Assembly (NCBI RefSeq): GCF_018390645.1
Contig: NZ_JAHBGC010000005.1
Location: 212,223-276,222 of the forward strand
Direction: 5' to 3'
Origin: Ancylobacter dichloromethanicus
GTDB lineage: Bacteria > Pseudomonadota > Alphaproteobacteria > Rhizobiales > Xanthobacteraceae
DNA length: 64,000 bases
The position numbers were made by a program, and so were the translations under genes. Positions 17,041 to 25,310 of this stretch are shown here, piece after piece. A model generated the notes under the pieces. The model was not told the DNA's origin. It saw only the letters and a program-made list of their open reading frames with translations, and searched no databases. Each line of letters starts with the position of its first letter. Within the stretch, counting starts at the first letter, position 1.

Positions 17041-17055
17041 TAAGAGTGCGCCCGC

Positions 17056-18213
17056 TCACTTCAGCTTGGGGCACTGCTCGCCGGGATCGACATTCTCGAA
17101 GGTCGACATGATGGAGACCGAGCCGTCGGCCTTCACCTGGCCGAGATACATGGTGAGCGGCGCGTGGCGCTGCTTGTTCATGACGATGGTGCCGCGCGGG
17201 CCTTCCACCGCCACTTCGGCCAGCGCCGGGATCACCTTGGCGGCGTCCGTCGTGCCGGCCTTCTCCACCGCCGCCTTGTAGGCGTAGACGGCCTCGTATT
17301 CCGGCACCGAGAGGTCGTTCGGGGTCTTGAGGTCGGCGCCGAACTTCTTCTCCATCGCGGCGAGGAAGGCCTTGTTGGCGGGGGTGTCGATATTGGTGAA
17401 GTAGGAGCCGGCGATGTAGATGCCCTCGGCGTCCGGGCCCATGGACTTGGCGGTACCCTCATCGACGGCGAGGTTGCCGTAGAGCGCCTTGATGCCCGCC
17501 GCGCGCAGCTGCTTGGTCAGCGTCACGTTCGGCGCGCCGCCGGCGGTGGAGGTGACGATGGCGTCCGGGTTGGCGGCCTTCACCTTGGACAGGATGGCGG
17601 TCCAGTCGGTGGCGTCCATCGGGGCGTATTCGTCGCCGACGATCTTGCCGCCGGTCTTCTCGATATAGTCCTTGGTGAAGGCCAGCATGCCGCGCCCGAA
17701 GGCGTAGTCCGAGCCGATCAGGAAATAGGTCTTGGCGCCTTCCTTGTTGAAGAAGTCGACGATCGGGGCGACCTGCTGGTCCGGCACCCAGGCGTTGACA
17801 TACATGAACGGGCTGCAGGAGCGGCCCTCATAGAACGAGGTGTAGATGTAGGGCACCTTGCCGCGATTGACGATCGGCAGGCCGGCATTGCGCGCCGCTG
17901 AGGTCTCCATCGAGATCAGCGCGTCGACCTTCTTCTGGAAGATCAGCGAATCGAAGGCCTTCTGCGCGCCGGCGGCGCCCGAGGCGTCATCGGCGACTTC
18001 CAGCACCACCTTCTTGCCGAGGATGCCGCCCTTGGCGTTGATCTCCTCGACCGCCAGTTCGGCCGACTGCACCACCGAGGGGGCGACGACCGAATTGGCG
18101 CCGGACAGGCCGACGGGGATGCCGATGGTGATGGTGTCGTCGGCGGCCAGCGCGGGGCCGGCGAGCAGGCCGGCGGCGAACACGCCGGCCATCAGCAGGG
18201 AAATGCGGGACAT
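17056..18213 (-). CDS. Branched-chain-type ABC transporter substrate-binding protein
   Basis: Periplasmic binding protein of 385 residues with a Sec signal peptide (about 1-23, ending GPALA before ADDTITIGIPVGLSG). The fold is the LivJ/UrtA type-1 periplasmic binding protein. It lies 53 nt downstream of the nitrilase and upstream of the permease genes across a repeat-rich gap. Its ligand is probably the amide or nitrile-derived compound sensed by the AmiC homologue at 20012-21169; that is inference. Confidence 0.85.
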   Translation of the reverse strand: MSRISLLMAGVFAAGLLAGPALAADDTITIGIPVGLSGANSVVAPSVVQSAELAVEEINAKGGILGKKVVLEVADDASGAAGAQKAFDSLIFQKKVDALISMETSAARNAGLPIVNRGKVPYIYTSFYEGRSCSPFMYVNAWVPDQQVAPIVDFFNKEGAKTYFLIGSDYAFGRGMLAFTKDYIEKTGGKIVGDEYAPMDATDWTAILSKVKAANPDAIVTSTAGGAPNVTLTKQLRAAGIKALYGNLAVDEGTAKSMGPDAEGIYIAGSYFTNIDTPANKAFLAAMEKKFGADLKTPNDLSVPEYEAVYAYKAAVEKAGTTDAAKVIPALAEVAVEGPRGTIVMNKQRHAPLTMYLGQVKADGSVSIMSTFENVDPGEQCPKLK

Positions 18214-18266
18214 AGGCTTTCTCCGGAAGGTTATGGGTTGTTTTTCAGCGGTAGGCGGCGAAGGGC

Positions 18267-19136
18267 TCAGTACCAGCCCCGGGAAATCTGCGAGCCGAGC
18301 ATCTCGGCATAGACATCGGTGCGCCGGTCGCGCAGTACCTGGTTGAAGTCGTTCCAGTTGCGGGCGCGGCGGGCGGCGCCGAGGTCGATCTCGGCGGAGA
18401 CGATCTCCTCGCCGTCGCGGCTGGCCGGGCCGGCGACGGGCCAGCCGGTGTAGCTGACGATCAGGCTCTGGCCCTCGAAGGGCTGGCCGCGCTCGGTGCC
18501 GATGCGGTCGGCGCAGGCGATGTAGAGCGAGTTGGAATGGGCGGCGCCCATTGTGAGGATGTTGGCCATCGCCTCGCGGCCCTCGGCCTGGCCGGGGATC
18601 GGCACCCAGTTGGTGGGCACGCAGACGATGTCCGCGCCCTGCAGCGCCTGCAGCCGGTAGGTCTCGGGGAACCAGCCATCGTAGCAGATGGCGACGCCGA
18701 TCCGGCCGATGGCGGTGTGGAACACCGGGAAGCCGTTATTGCCGGGCTCGAAGAACAGGTTCTCGTTGCCCCATAGATGCATCTTCCGATAGGTGCCGAC
18801 ATGGCCCTGCGGCCCGATCACCACCGCGCTGTTGTAGAGCGAGGTGCCCTCGCGCTCGGTGATGCCGGCGACGATGTGCAGGCCGCGCTCATTGGCGATC
18901 TTGGCCCAGGCGAGGCAGGTCGGCCCGTCCGGAATGGTCTCGGCCAGCGCGAAGGCCTCCTCGCGGGTTTCGAACACATAGCCGGTATTGGCGAGTTCCG
19001 GCAGCACCAGCAGCGTGGCGCCCGCATCGGCGGCGCGGGCGATGAGGGCGAGCGAATGCTCGACATTGGCGCTTGTGTCGCCGAAGCGCGGCTCCATCTG
19101 CAGGCAGGCCACGCGGACAAGGCTCGAACTCGGCAT
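18267..19136 (-). CDS. Nitrilase-superfamily C-N hydrolase
   Basis: A 289-residue carbon-nitrogen hydrolase with the full catalytic triad: E47 (LPELANTGY), K118 (YRKMHLW) and C151 (VAICYDGWFPE). It would cleave an amide, carbamoyl or nitrile bond and release ammonia. ATG at 19136 was chosen because the domain starts immediately (SSSLVRVACLQMEP); the frame is open to 19265 only by reading through the leader terminator. It is the first gene after the leader at 19178-19256, so its expression should depend on antitermination. The substrate is unknown; N-carbamoyl amides and aliphatic amides are both possible. Confidence 0.85.
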   Translation of the reverse strand: MPSSSLVRVACLQMEPRFGDTSANVEHSLALIARAADAGATLLVLPELANTGYVFETREEAFALAETIPDGPTCLAWAKIANERGLHIVAGITEREGTSLYNSAVVIGPQGHVGTYRKMHLWGNENLFFEPGNNGFPVFHTAIGRIGVAICYDGWFPETYRLQALQGADIVCVPTNWVPIPGQAEGREAMANILTMGAAHSNSLYIACADRIGTERGQPFEGQSLIVSYTGWPVAGPASRDGEEIVSAEIDLGAARRARNWNDFNQVLRDRRTDVYAEMLGSQISRGWY

Positions 19137-19177
19137 AGGGGCGCACCTCTTCGATCGCCGCGGTGCCCCGCGGCGTG

Positions 19178-19221
19178 AAAACAAAAAGCCCCCGGCAGTG
19201 CCTTCCGGCACCATCGAGGGC
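19178..19221 (-). terminator. Intrinsic terminator in the leader of the nitrilase operon
   Basis: The minus-strand hairpin has GUGCC-GGAA-GGCAC at its tip and GCCCUCG paired with CGGGGGC at its base. It is followed directly by TTTTTGTTTT (19187-19178). It lies between the ANTAR regulator gene and the nitrilase start. Its 5' arm overlaps the second hexaloop hairpin. Confidence 0.85.
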
Positions 19222-19256
19222 TGCATAGCCTGGATGTGGAACGGCAACGCTGCCGC
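19219..19256 (-). promoter_or_regulatory. Candidate ANTAR-responsive dual-hexaloop antiterminator RNA
   Basis: P1 (19256-19241) is GCGGC-AGCGUU-GCCGU, with A1 and G4 in the loop. P2 (19230-19219) is GGC-UAUGCA-GCC, with G4 kept but U at position 1; a U-A pair could instead shrink this loop to four bases. The linker is 10 nt. P2's 3' arm is the first part of the terminator's 5' arm. The layout (TTGACA promoter, P1, P2/terminator overlap, TTTTTGTTTT) matches the leader at 8059-8222. Confidence 0.7.
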
Positions 19257-19302
19257 CGCGCTCAATGAACGCTGACGGCATGGAAGCGCAGCGCCAGAGG
19301 TA

Positions 19303-19308
19303 TGTCAA
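19303..19308 (-). promoter_or_regulatory. Promoter -35 element for the nitrilase operon
   Basis: TTGACA on the minus strand; a weak TTCCAT follows at 17-nt spacing. It lies 59 nt past the stop of the ANTAR regulator gene, so the nitrilase operon can be transcribed separately from its regulators. Confidence 0.5.
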
Positions 19309-19366
19309 GCGCAAATGCCCGGTAACGAGGCAGCCGATTGTTTGCCTAGGTGTTGGGCAGCATGCC

Positions 19367-19981
19367 TTACTTTTCGGCCTCGCCGTCGCGGTCGAGTTCC
19401 GCCAGCATGGCGTGGGCGTTGATGATGGAGCCGGCAATGGTGCCGATCGGCACCCGCTTGGCGGTGGCCTGCTTGCGCAGGAACTGGTAGGCCTCGTCCT
19501 CGGAAAGGTTGCGCAGCCCCATCAGCAGCCGCGTCGCCTTCTCGACGTCGCGGCGGGTGCGCAGCGTGTCCTCCAGCTTGCCGATCTTGGCCAGCAGCCG
19601 CCCCTCATAGCCGCGCTGCGACAGCGCCAGCACCAGGCTGGAGAGCACGCCGGAGGCGCGGATCGGGCGCACCAGCACGCCATGGGCGCTGGAATCCAGC
19701 AGGGCCTTCAGCACGGTCGGGTTCTCGTAATCGACGATGGCGATATGGGCGATGGCAAGGTCGGCCATGCGCCACGGCATGGAAATCCGGGTGTCGCGGT
19801 CGAGCAGGAAGAACACCGCGTCGAGCGGCAGCGGAAGCTGCGGGGGAGGCGGCCAGACCACCTGCACCTGGCAGCCGATGCGCTGGAGCTGGCGCACCAG
19901 ATCGTCGCCGTCCTGGTCGCGCGGGTGCACCACGGCGACGCGGGTGTTGCGCAGGTTCTGGATGAGCTGCGAGGCGCTCAT
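19367..19981 (-). CDS. amiR: AmiR-like ANTAR antitermination regulator
   Basis: A 204-residue protein close to Pseudomonas AmiR in length and layout. The N-terminal pseudo-receiver has LVRQLQRIGCQVQVVWPPPP and lacks the usual phosphoacceptor Asp. A coiled-coil helix follows (about 115-140), then an ANTAR domain (about 142-200) with MGLRNLSEDEAYQFLRKQA. ATG at 19981 has GGAGG 8 nt upstream. It lies 30 nt after the AmiC homologue. The nitrilase leader immediately downstream is the natural target. Confidence 0.88.
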   Translation of the reverse strand: MSASQLIQNLRNTRVAVVHPRDQDGDDLVRQLQRIGCQVQVVWPPPPQLPLPLDAVFFLLDRDTRISMPWRMADLAIAHIAIVDYENPTVLKALLDSSAHGVLVRPIRASGVLSSLVLALSQRGYEGRLLAKIGKLEDTLRTRRDVEKATRLLMGLRNLSEDEAYQFLRKQATAKRVPIGTIAGSIINAHAMLAELDRDGEAEK

Positions 19982-20011
19982 GCGCGGCGCCTCCGCGGGT
20001 TTGGCCGGCCC

Positions 20012-21169
20012 TCACGCATGGTCGTAAATGTGGTCGACGAGATAGGGGTCCGGCTTCACCGGCGCCCTGGCCTGCCACACCACGTCGAATTCGCCGTGCT
20101 CGTTGACCAGGCCGATGCGCGGCAGAAGATAGGTGTGGTTGTTGTCGGGGTCGACGCGGATGCGGCCCTGGGGGGCGTCGAACTCGGTGCCGAGCGCGGC
20201 GTCGACGAGGCGCTGGGTGTCGAGCGACTTCGCCCGCTTGAGGGCGTCGGCGAACAGGTGGATCTGGAAATAGGCCGCCTCGGCATACATCGTCACCGCC
20301 GCGTCGCGGCCGAAGCGGGCGCGGTAGGCCTCGACGAAGCGGCGGTTGGCCGGGGTGTCGACGGTGGAGAAATAGGGCGCCGAGGTGATATGGCCGACGC
20401 ACAGCTCCGGCCCGATGGCGCGGATTTCGCCCTCCGCCATGGTGAGGCTGGCGATCGGCATGGTGCGCGGGTCGAGCCCGGCCTCGCGGAAGATGCGGTA
20501 GAGCAGGTGCGCCCCCTGGCCGACCACGGTGGAGAACACCACCGAGGGCGCGCGACGGCGGATATCCTCCACCACGCGGCGGATCTGGTCCTCGTGCGGC
20601 TGTTCCGGCACATAGGTTTCCGCCACCACCTCGCCACCCTCGCGCGAGACCAGGTCGCGCATGATGCGGTTCGATTCGCGGGGATAGATGTAGTCCGAGC
20701 CGACGAGATGGAAGCGCGGGCCATAGGCGGCGAGCAGATGGCGGGCGAGCTGGAGGCTGTTCTGGTTCGGCGCCGCGCCGGTGTAGATCACGTTCGGCGA
20801 GTACTCGAAGCCCTCATAGAGCGAGGGGTACCAGAGCAGCGCGTTGCGGCGCTCCACCGTGGCGAGGATGGCCTTGCGGCAGGAGGAGGTGCAGCAGCCG
20901 AAAATGGTGCTGATGCCGTCCTCGGTGAGCAGGCGCTCGGCATAGCGGCGATACAGTTCCGGGCTCGATTCCGGGTCGTAGCAGACCGGTTCGATCGGCC
21001 GGCCGAGCACGCCGCCCGCCAGGTTGATCTCCTCGATGGCGAGCGCCGTGCCGCGGAAATGCTCGGTCTCCGGCTCGCGCATGTGCCCCTTGCGGGAAAA
21101 CAGCACGCCGACCCGCCAGAGCGCGCCCGCCGCGCCGGAACCCTGTTCTGCGTTGCCGAAATTCGCCAC
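20012..21169 (-). CDS. amiC: AmiC-like amide-sensing regulator
   Basis: A cytosolic binding-protein-fold sensor strongly resembling Pseudomonas AmiC: WRVGVLFSRKGHM at the start, FGCCTSSCRKAILATVERRNALLWYPSLYEGFEYSPN (read in two parts), PNQNSLQLA, GSDYIYPRESN and FDAPQGRIRVDPDNNHTY. GTG at 21169 gives 385 residues, the length of AmiC, but has a poor ribosome site; the frame is open to 21421, so the start is uncertain. No signal peptide is present. It would bind an amide or related ligand and release the AmiR homologue encoded next. Confidence 0.87.
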   Translation of the reverse strand: MANFGNAEQGSGAAGALWRVGVLFSRKGHMREPETEHFRGTALAIEEINLAGGVLGRPIEPVCYDPESSPELYRRYAERLLTEDGISTIFGCCTSSCRKAILATVERRNALLWYPSLYEGFEYSPNVIYTGAAPNQNSLQLARHLLAAYGPRFHLVGSDYIYPRESNRIMRDLVSREGGEVVAETYVPEQPHEDQIRRVVEDIRRRAPSVVFSTVVGQGAHLLYRIFREAGLDPRTMPIASLTMAEGEIRAIGPELCVGHITSAPYFSTVDTPANRRFVEAYRARFGRDAAVTMYAEAAYFQIHLFADALKRAKSLDTQRLVDAALGTEFDAPQGRIRVDPDNNHTYLLPRIGLVNEHGEFDVVWQARAPVKPDPYLVDHIYDHA

Positions 21170-21582
21170 CGGCGCCTGCCCATCTGCCCATTGCCACCCG
21201 GCGCGCCATGCGCCGTGCGCCGGTCCGACGTTCCGCGTGAACCCGGCCCGGCCCGTTTTTGGCGCGCGCGCACGCGGCAGGTCAAGTGCGCCGCCGCGCG
21301 GGTCGACGAGGCGGCGGGCTGCTGATTTATCGGGCGCCCATTCTGGCAAAACTGACATTAAGCCGGGAACCGCGCCAAAATCATCATCGCCAAGCCGTCG
21401 GCATGGGCGCGGGGGTGTCACGGATTGATCAGGCGTGGTGTCAAAAGCGTCATTATGGAGGTTGCGTTTCTCCAGCGGCGTGGAAGGGGAGATTCCTGCG
21501 TTCTATTTCGCCTTGTCTCACTGCGGGGGGAGATTTCTCATGGTGCCAACATCTCGAATATTTCGGGAACCGGAGAGCGCAC
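21170..21582. other. Divergent intergenic region upstream of amiC-like and NMT1 genes
   Basis: About 413 nt between the amiC-like gene (minus) and the NMT1-type binding protein (plus), shorter if the sensor starts upstream of 21169. I looked for a third hexaloop leader or T-run terminator on either strand and found none. A CCCGGCCCGGCCCGTTTTT run on the plus strand (21243-21260) has no clean hairpin. GC-skewed sequence gives weak open frames only. Confidence 0.5.
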
Positions 21583-22605
21583 ATGTCCAATTTCTTCCCA
21601 AAGGGCGTCGATCGCCGCAATTTTCTCAAGGTCACGGCGGTGGCGGCCGGCGGCCTCGTCGCGATGCCTTACATCTCCTCCCGCGCCCGTGCGGCGACGC
21701 TGAAGACGGTGAATTTCAGCGAGGCGGTGCACAATCTCGGTTACATCAACCTCTATGTCGGCATGCATGACGGCATCTTCGAGAAGCACGGCCTCGACAT
21801 GAAGGTCTCCGCCGCCGGCGGCGACACCCAGACCTTCGCCGCCGTGCTTGGCGGCTCCGCCGATTTCGCCATCGGCGACGCCACCATGGCGCAGATCTCG
21901 CGCGAGAATGGCGGCCCCGGCGTCGTCGTCGGCACGGTGGTGCAGCGGGCGCATTATTTCGGCGTGTCGAAGACCATGGAGCCCTTCACCGACCCGAAGG
22001 ACCTCAAGGGCAAGAAGGTCGTCACCTCGCCCGAGCCCAACACCAATTATTCCGTCACCAAGCGCATGGTCGAGCAGGCCGGCCTCAAGCTCGGCACCGA
22101 TGTGACCATCGTGCCGGTCAATCCCGGCACCGAGATCGGCGCCATGCTGGCGGGCCAGGCCGACATGGCGGTGGCCTACCAGCCGAGCGTCGCCGCCGCC
22201 GAGGCGCAGGGCTCCAAGGTGGTGTTCGACTTCTCGAACTATATCGGCCCGTTCTGCAACACCGGCATCATGGTGCTGCCCTCGACCATCGAGAAGGACC
22301 CGGAGATGGTGCAGGCGCTGGTCACCGCCTTCGAGGAAGCCTCGCGCAAGACCTATGCCGACCCGGCCTTCGCCAAGAAGGTGGCGCGGCTCGAATTCCC
22401 CGACCTGCCGGGCGAGGTGGTCGACAAGGCGATCGACGCCGAGCTGAAATATCTCATTCCGGCGCAGTCGGTGGTCACCAAGCCCGACCAGTGGAAGAAC
22501 CTGATGGACATGCAGCTCTACCTCGGCAACATCAAGGGCACGGTGAGCTTCGACGAGATCATCGACAATTCCTTCGCCGACAAGGCCGTCAAGCAGCTCG
22601 GGTGA
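21583..22605 (+). CDS. NMT1/TauA-type ABC substrate-binding protein, Tat-exported
   Basis: Periplasmic protein of 340 residues in the NMT1/THI5-like family that serves nitrate, sulfonate, taurine and pyrimidine uptake. A twin-arginine signal (DRRNFLKVTAVAAGG, near 10-24) precedes the mature part beginning ATLKTVNFSEAVHNLGY. GGAG lies 6 nt before ATG 21583. The gene overlaps the following ATPase gene by 4 nt. With a formamidase at the end of the operon, an amide or heterocyclic nitrogen ligand is likely but not proven. Confidence 0.87.
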   Translation: MSNFFPKGVDRRNFLKVTAVAAGGLVAMPYISSRARAATLKTVNFSEAVHNLGYINLYVGMHDGIFEKHGLDMKVSAAGGDTQTFAAVLGGSADFAIGDATMAQISRENGGPGVVVGTVVQRAHYFGVSKTMEPFTDPKDLKGKKVVTSPEPNTNYSVTKRMVEQAGLKLGTDVTIVPVNPGTEIGAMLAGQADMAVAYQPSVAAAEAQGSKVVFDFSNYIGPFCNTGIMVLPSTIEKDPEMVQALVTAFEEASRKTYADPAFAKKVARLEFPDLPGEVVDKAIDAELKYLIPAQSVVTKPDQWKNLMDMQLYLGNIKGTVSFDEIIDNSFADKAVKQLG

Positions 22606-23429
22606 GCGCGGTGGTCTCCCCCGCCCTCGCGGCACGGGCGGGCGCACCGGCGGCGGCCGGCGCGCCGCCCCTCGTGGTCGCGCATGTGGCCAAGAGCTTC
22701 GATGCCGACGGGCGCGTCGTGCCGGTCATCGGCGACCTGTCGCTGACGCTGAACGAGGGCGAGATCGTCGCCATCGTCGGCCCCTCGGGCTGCGGCAAGA
22801 CCACGCTGCTCAACACGCTGTGCGGCCTCATCGCCCCCGATGCCGGGCGCATCGGCTGGTTCGGCAAGGAGATGTCCGGCCAGCCCGCCGGCGTTGGCTA
22901 CATGCTGCAGAAGGACCTGCTGCTGCCCTGGCGCACGGCGCTGCGCAACGTGATGCTCGGGCTGGAGATACGCGGCGTCGGCCTTTCCGAGGCCGAGGAG
23001 CGCGCCCATGTGATGCTCGACCAGCTCGGCCTGCACGGCTTCGCCGATCACTACCCGACCACGCTGTCGGGCGGCATGCGCCAGCGCGTGGCGCTGGCCC
23101 GCACGCTGGTGAACGAGCCGGACGTGCTGCTGCTCGACGAGCCCTTCGCCGCGCTCGACTTCCAGACCAAGCTGCTGATCGAGAGCGATACCGCCCGGCT
23201 GGTGCGCGAGAGCCGGCGCTCGGTGCTGCTGATCACCCACGACATCGAGGAGGCGGTGTCGGTCGCCGACCGCGTCATCGTGCTGACCAAGCGCCCGACA
23301 CGGGTGAAGGCGGTCTACGACATCGCTTTGGGCACCGAGCGCACCGACATGATCGCCGCCCGCGAGAGCGCGGGATTCGTCGATTATGTCCGGCGCATCT
23401 GGGCCGATCTCGACGTGACGCGGCAATAG
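22602..23429 (+). CDS. NMT1-system ABC transporter ATPase (SsuB/TauB-like)
   Basis: ATPase of 275 residues with Walker A GPSGCGKT near 64-71, Q-loop GYMLQKDLLLPWRTAL, signature LSGGMRQRVALAR and Walker B VLLLDEPFAALD. GTG at 22602 overlaps the binding-protein stop codon (GTGA); longer in-frame starts lie inside the previous gene. It is followed by the permease after 10 nt. Confidence 0.88.
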   Translation: MSAVVSPALAARAGAPAAAGAPPLVVAHVAKSFDADGRVVPVIGDLSLTLNEGEIVAIVGPSGCGKTTLLNTLCGLIAPDAGRIGWFGKEMSGQPAGVGYMLQKDLLLPWRTALRNVMLGLEIRGVGLSEAEERAHVMLDQLGLHGFADHYPTTLSGGMRQRVALARTLVNEPDVLLLDEPFAALDFQTKLLIESDTARLVRESRRSVLLITHDIEEAVSVADRVIVLTKRPTRVKAVYDIALGTERTDMIAARESAGFVDYVRRIWADLDVTRQ

Positions 23430-23439
23430 GAGGAGCGCG

Positions 23440-24306
23440 ATGAACGGTTCCCCCCTCCCGCTCCGCGCCACCGCTCCCGGCGGCGTCGACGCGGCGACCC
23501 AGGCCGCCGCCGCCCGGCGCCTGGCCGCGCACCGGCGCGCCCGCCTGCGCGCGACCCTGCTCGTCATCCTGTCCCAGATCGCGCTGCTGGCGGCCTTCCT
23601 GGCGCTCTGGGAGTACATGACGGCGTTCGACAAGCAGGCGGCCTTCATGTTCGGCTCGCCCTCCGCCATTGCCGGCTTCCTCATGACGATGGCGCGCGAC
23701 GGCAGCCTCTGGCGCGACACCTATGTGACCGGCGTGGAGACCCTGCTCGGCTTCCTGGTCGGCAATGTCATCGGCACGCTGATCGGGCTGTCGCTGTGGT
23801 ATTCGCGCTTCGTCTCGCGGGTCATCGAGCCCTTCGTCATCGCGCTGGGGTCGATCCCGATCATCGCGCTGGCGCCGATCATCATCATCTGGTTCGGCAC
23901 CGGGCTGACCTCGAAGATCGCCATGTCGACGCTGTCCGTGGTCATCGTCGCGCTGGTGACCTCCTACAAGGGCGCCGTCGGGGTCGACGAGGACCAGATC
24001 AACCTGATGCGCACACTGGGCGCCTCGAAGTTCCAGATCTTCCGCAAGCTGGTGGTGCCGGCCTCGCTGGCCGACATCTTCGCCGGCTTCAAGCTTACCG
24101 TCGGCTTCGCGCTGATCGGCGCCATCGTCGGCGAGTTCATGTCGTCCTCGGAGGGGCTCGGCCATGCCATCTTCAAGGCCGGCTCGCTCTACATCATCCC
24201 TAAGGTATTCGCCGCGCTGGTCGCCACCATCGCGCTCGCCCTCGTCCTCACCTTCATCGTCGGCAAGGTGGAAAAGCTGCTCATGCCCTGGCGCCGCCTC
24301 GGCTGA
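23440..24306 (+). CDS. NMT1-system ABC transporter permease (SsuC/TauC-like)
   Basis: Membrane permease of 288 residues with about six spans. The EAA-type coupling loop reads MRTLGASKFQIFRKLVVPASLADIFAGF. An Ala/Arg-rich N-terminal stretch (about 1-40) precedes the first span. GGAGG lies just upstream of ATG 23440. Confidence 0.88.
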   Translation: MNGSPLPLRATAPGGVDAATQAAAARRLAAHRRARLRATLLVILSQIALLAAFLALWEYMTAFDKQAAFMFGSPSAIAGFLMTMARDGSLWRDTYVTGVETLLGFLVGNVIGTLIGLSLWYSRFVSRVIEPFVIALGSIPIIALAPIIIIWFGTGLTSKIAMSTLSVVIVALVTSYKGAVGVDEDQINLMRTLGASKFQIFRKLVVPASLADIFAGFKLTVGFALIGAIVGEFMSSSEGLGHAIFKAGSLYIIPKVFAALVATIALALVLTFIVGKVEKLLMPWRRLG

Positions 24307-24345
24307 GCGGCGCCGCTTTGCGTTTCAGTGCCCAATGGAGTGACC

Positions 24346-25269
24346 ATGAACCCGCGTGTCAGCAAGGCCGGCAACATCAAATATGCGCTGTCGGCCAAGG
24401 ATGCCTTCGTCGCCGCCGTCGCGCCCGGCGAGACCTTCGTCGTCGAATGCGCGATCAACGCCAATGACGGCACCATCCGCCATCTCGGCCAGCAACTGAC
24501 CGAGACCGATGTCTCGTTTCCCTTCGTCAATGGCGCGACCGGGCCGATCGAGGTGAGGGGCGCGAAGGCCGGCGACATGCTGAAGCTGGAGATCCTCGGC
24601 ATGGAGCTGGACACGCTCGGCTTCACCGCGCTGTGGCCGGGCATCGGCATGTTCCCGGACTGGGTGCGGCAGAAGGAATTCGGCCACCTCACCCGCGTGG
24701 TCGAGGTGAAGGACGGCCTCGTGCACTGGAGCGACAAGGTGAAGCTGCCGGTGCGCCCGATGATCGGCGTCGCCGGCGTCGCCCCCGTTCATGGCGGCGT
24801 GCTCACCGTCGACAACGGCACCCATGGCGGCAATCTCGACGTGCAGGAGATCACCCCCGGCAACACGGTGATGTTCCGGGTGAACCATGACGGTGCCCAC
24901 CTCTTTCTCGGCGACTGCCACGCGCTGCAGGGCGATGGCGAGGCCAACGGCATGGGCGCGATCGAGATCGGCGCCACGCTCACCGTGCGGGTCGCGCTGG
25001 AGGAGGCGCCGGCCCGGCTCAACCACCCGCGCATCGAGACGCCGACGCATATCTGCACGCTCGGCTGCGCCCGCCCGCTGGAGGACGCCATGCGGATCGC
25101 CTTCCAGGAGATGATCTGCTGGCTGGAGGACGAGTACGCCATTCCGGCGGCGGAGGGCTACATGCTGCTCGGCCAGATCGCCGAGGCGCGCTGCACCCAG
25201 GTGGTGAACCCAAAATACACCTATATCTGCAAGGTCGACAAGGAACTGCTCGCTCAGTTTGCCGGCTAG
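24346..25269 (+). CDS. Formamidase/acetamidase family amide hydrolase
   Basis: A 307-residue FmdA-family hydrolase with THGGNLD near 159-165 and GDCHALQGDGE at 189-199, the same metal-binding pattern as the enzyme at 20-1012 but a clearly different sequence. ATG at 24346 has GGAG 5 nt upstream; an in-frame GTG at 24328 is less likely. It lies 39 nt after the NMT1-type permease, so amides delivered by that importer are the probable substrate. Confidence 0.88.
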   Translation: MNPRVSKAGNIKYALSAKDAFVAAVAPGETFVVECAINANDGTIRHLGQQLTETDVSFPFVNGATGPIEVRGAKAGDMLKLEILGMELDTLGFTALWPGIGMFPDWVRQKEFGHLTRVVEVKDGLVHWSDKVKLPVRPMIGVAGVAPVHGGVLTVDNGTHGGNLDVQEITPGNTVMFRVNHDGAHLFLGDCHALQGDGEANGMGAIEIGATLTVRVALEEAPARLNHPRIETPTHICTLGCARPLEDAMRIAFQEMICWLEDEYAIPAAEGYMLLGQIAEARCTQVVNPKYTYICKVDKELLAQFAG

Positions 25270-25282
25270 CTTCGTAGCCGAT

Positions 25283-25310
25283 CGGCCGGAACGCCGAACC
25301 GTTCCGGCCG
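25283..25310 (+). terminator. Hairpin after the second formamidase gene
   Basis: CGGCCGGAACG-CCGAAC-CGTTCCGGCCG is a perfect 11-bp stem with a six-base loop, starting 13 nt after the stop codon. No U-run follows, so it may act as an mRNA 3' stabiliser or a factor-dependent stop rather than a classic intrinsic terminator. Confidence 0.6.

Larger units (their letters stand above)
16678..17055. repeat. Repeat-rich gap between binding-protein and permease genes
   Basis: These 378 nt hold no supported gene. They contain the CATCC-type palindrome at 16732-16844, a CCCTCTCC palindromic element near 16931-16970 and a CTCTCCCCGGCGGGGAGAG hairpin near 17020-17040. A direct pair of GGGCGGGTCGGTTC units also occurs near 16850-16880. 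The gap lies inside the nitrilase operon. Confidence 0.75.

Noticed and set aside
21243-21260. GC-rich stretch followed by TTTTT on the plus strand as a possible terminator or leader
   Set aside because: The preceding CCCGGCCCGGCCC has no complementary arm; no hairpin forms.
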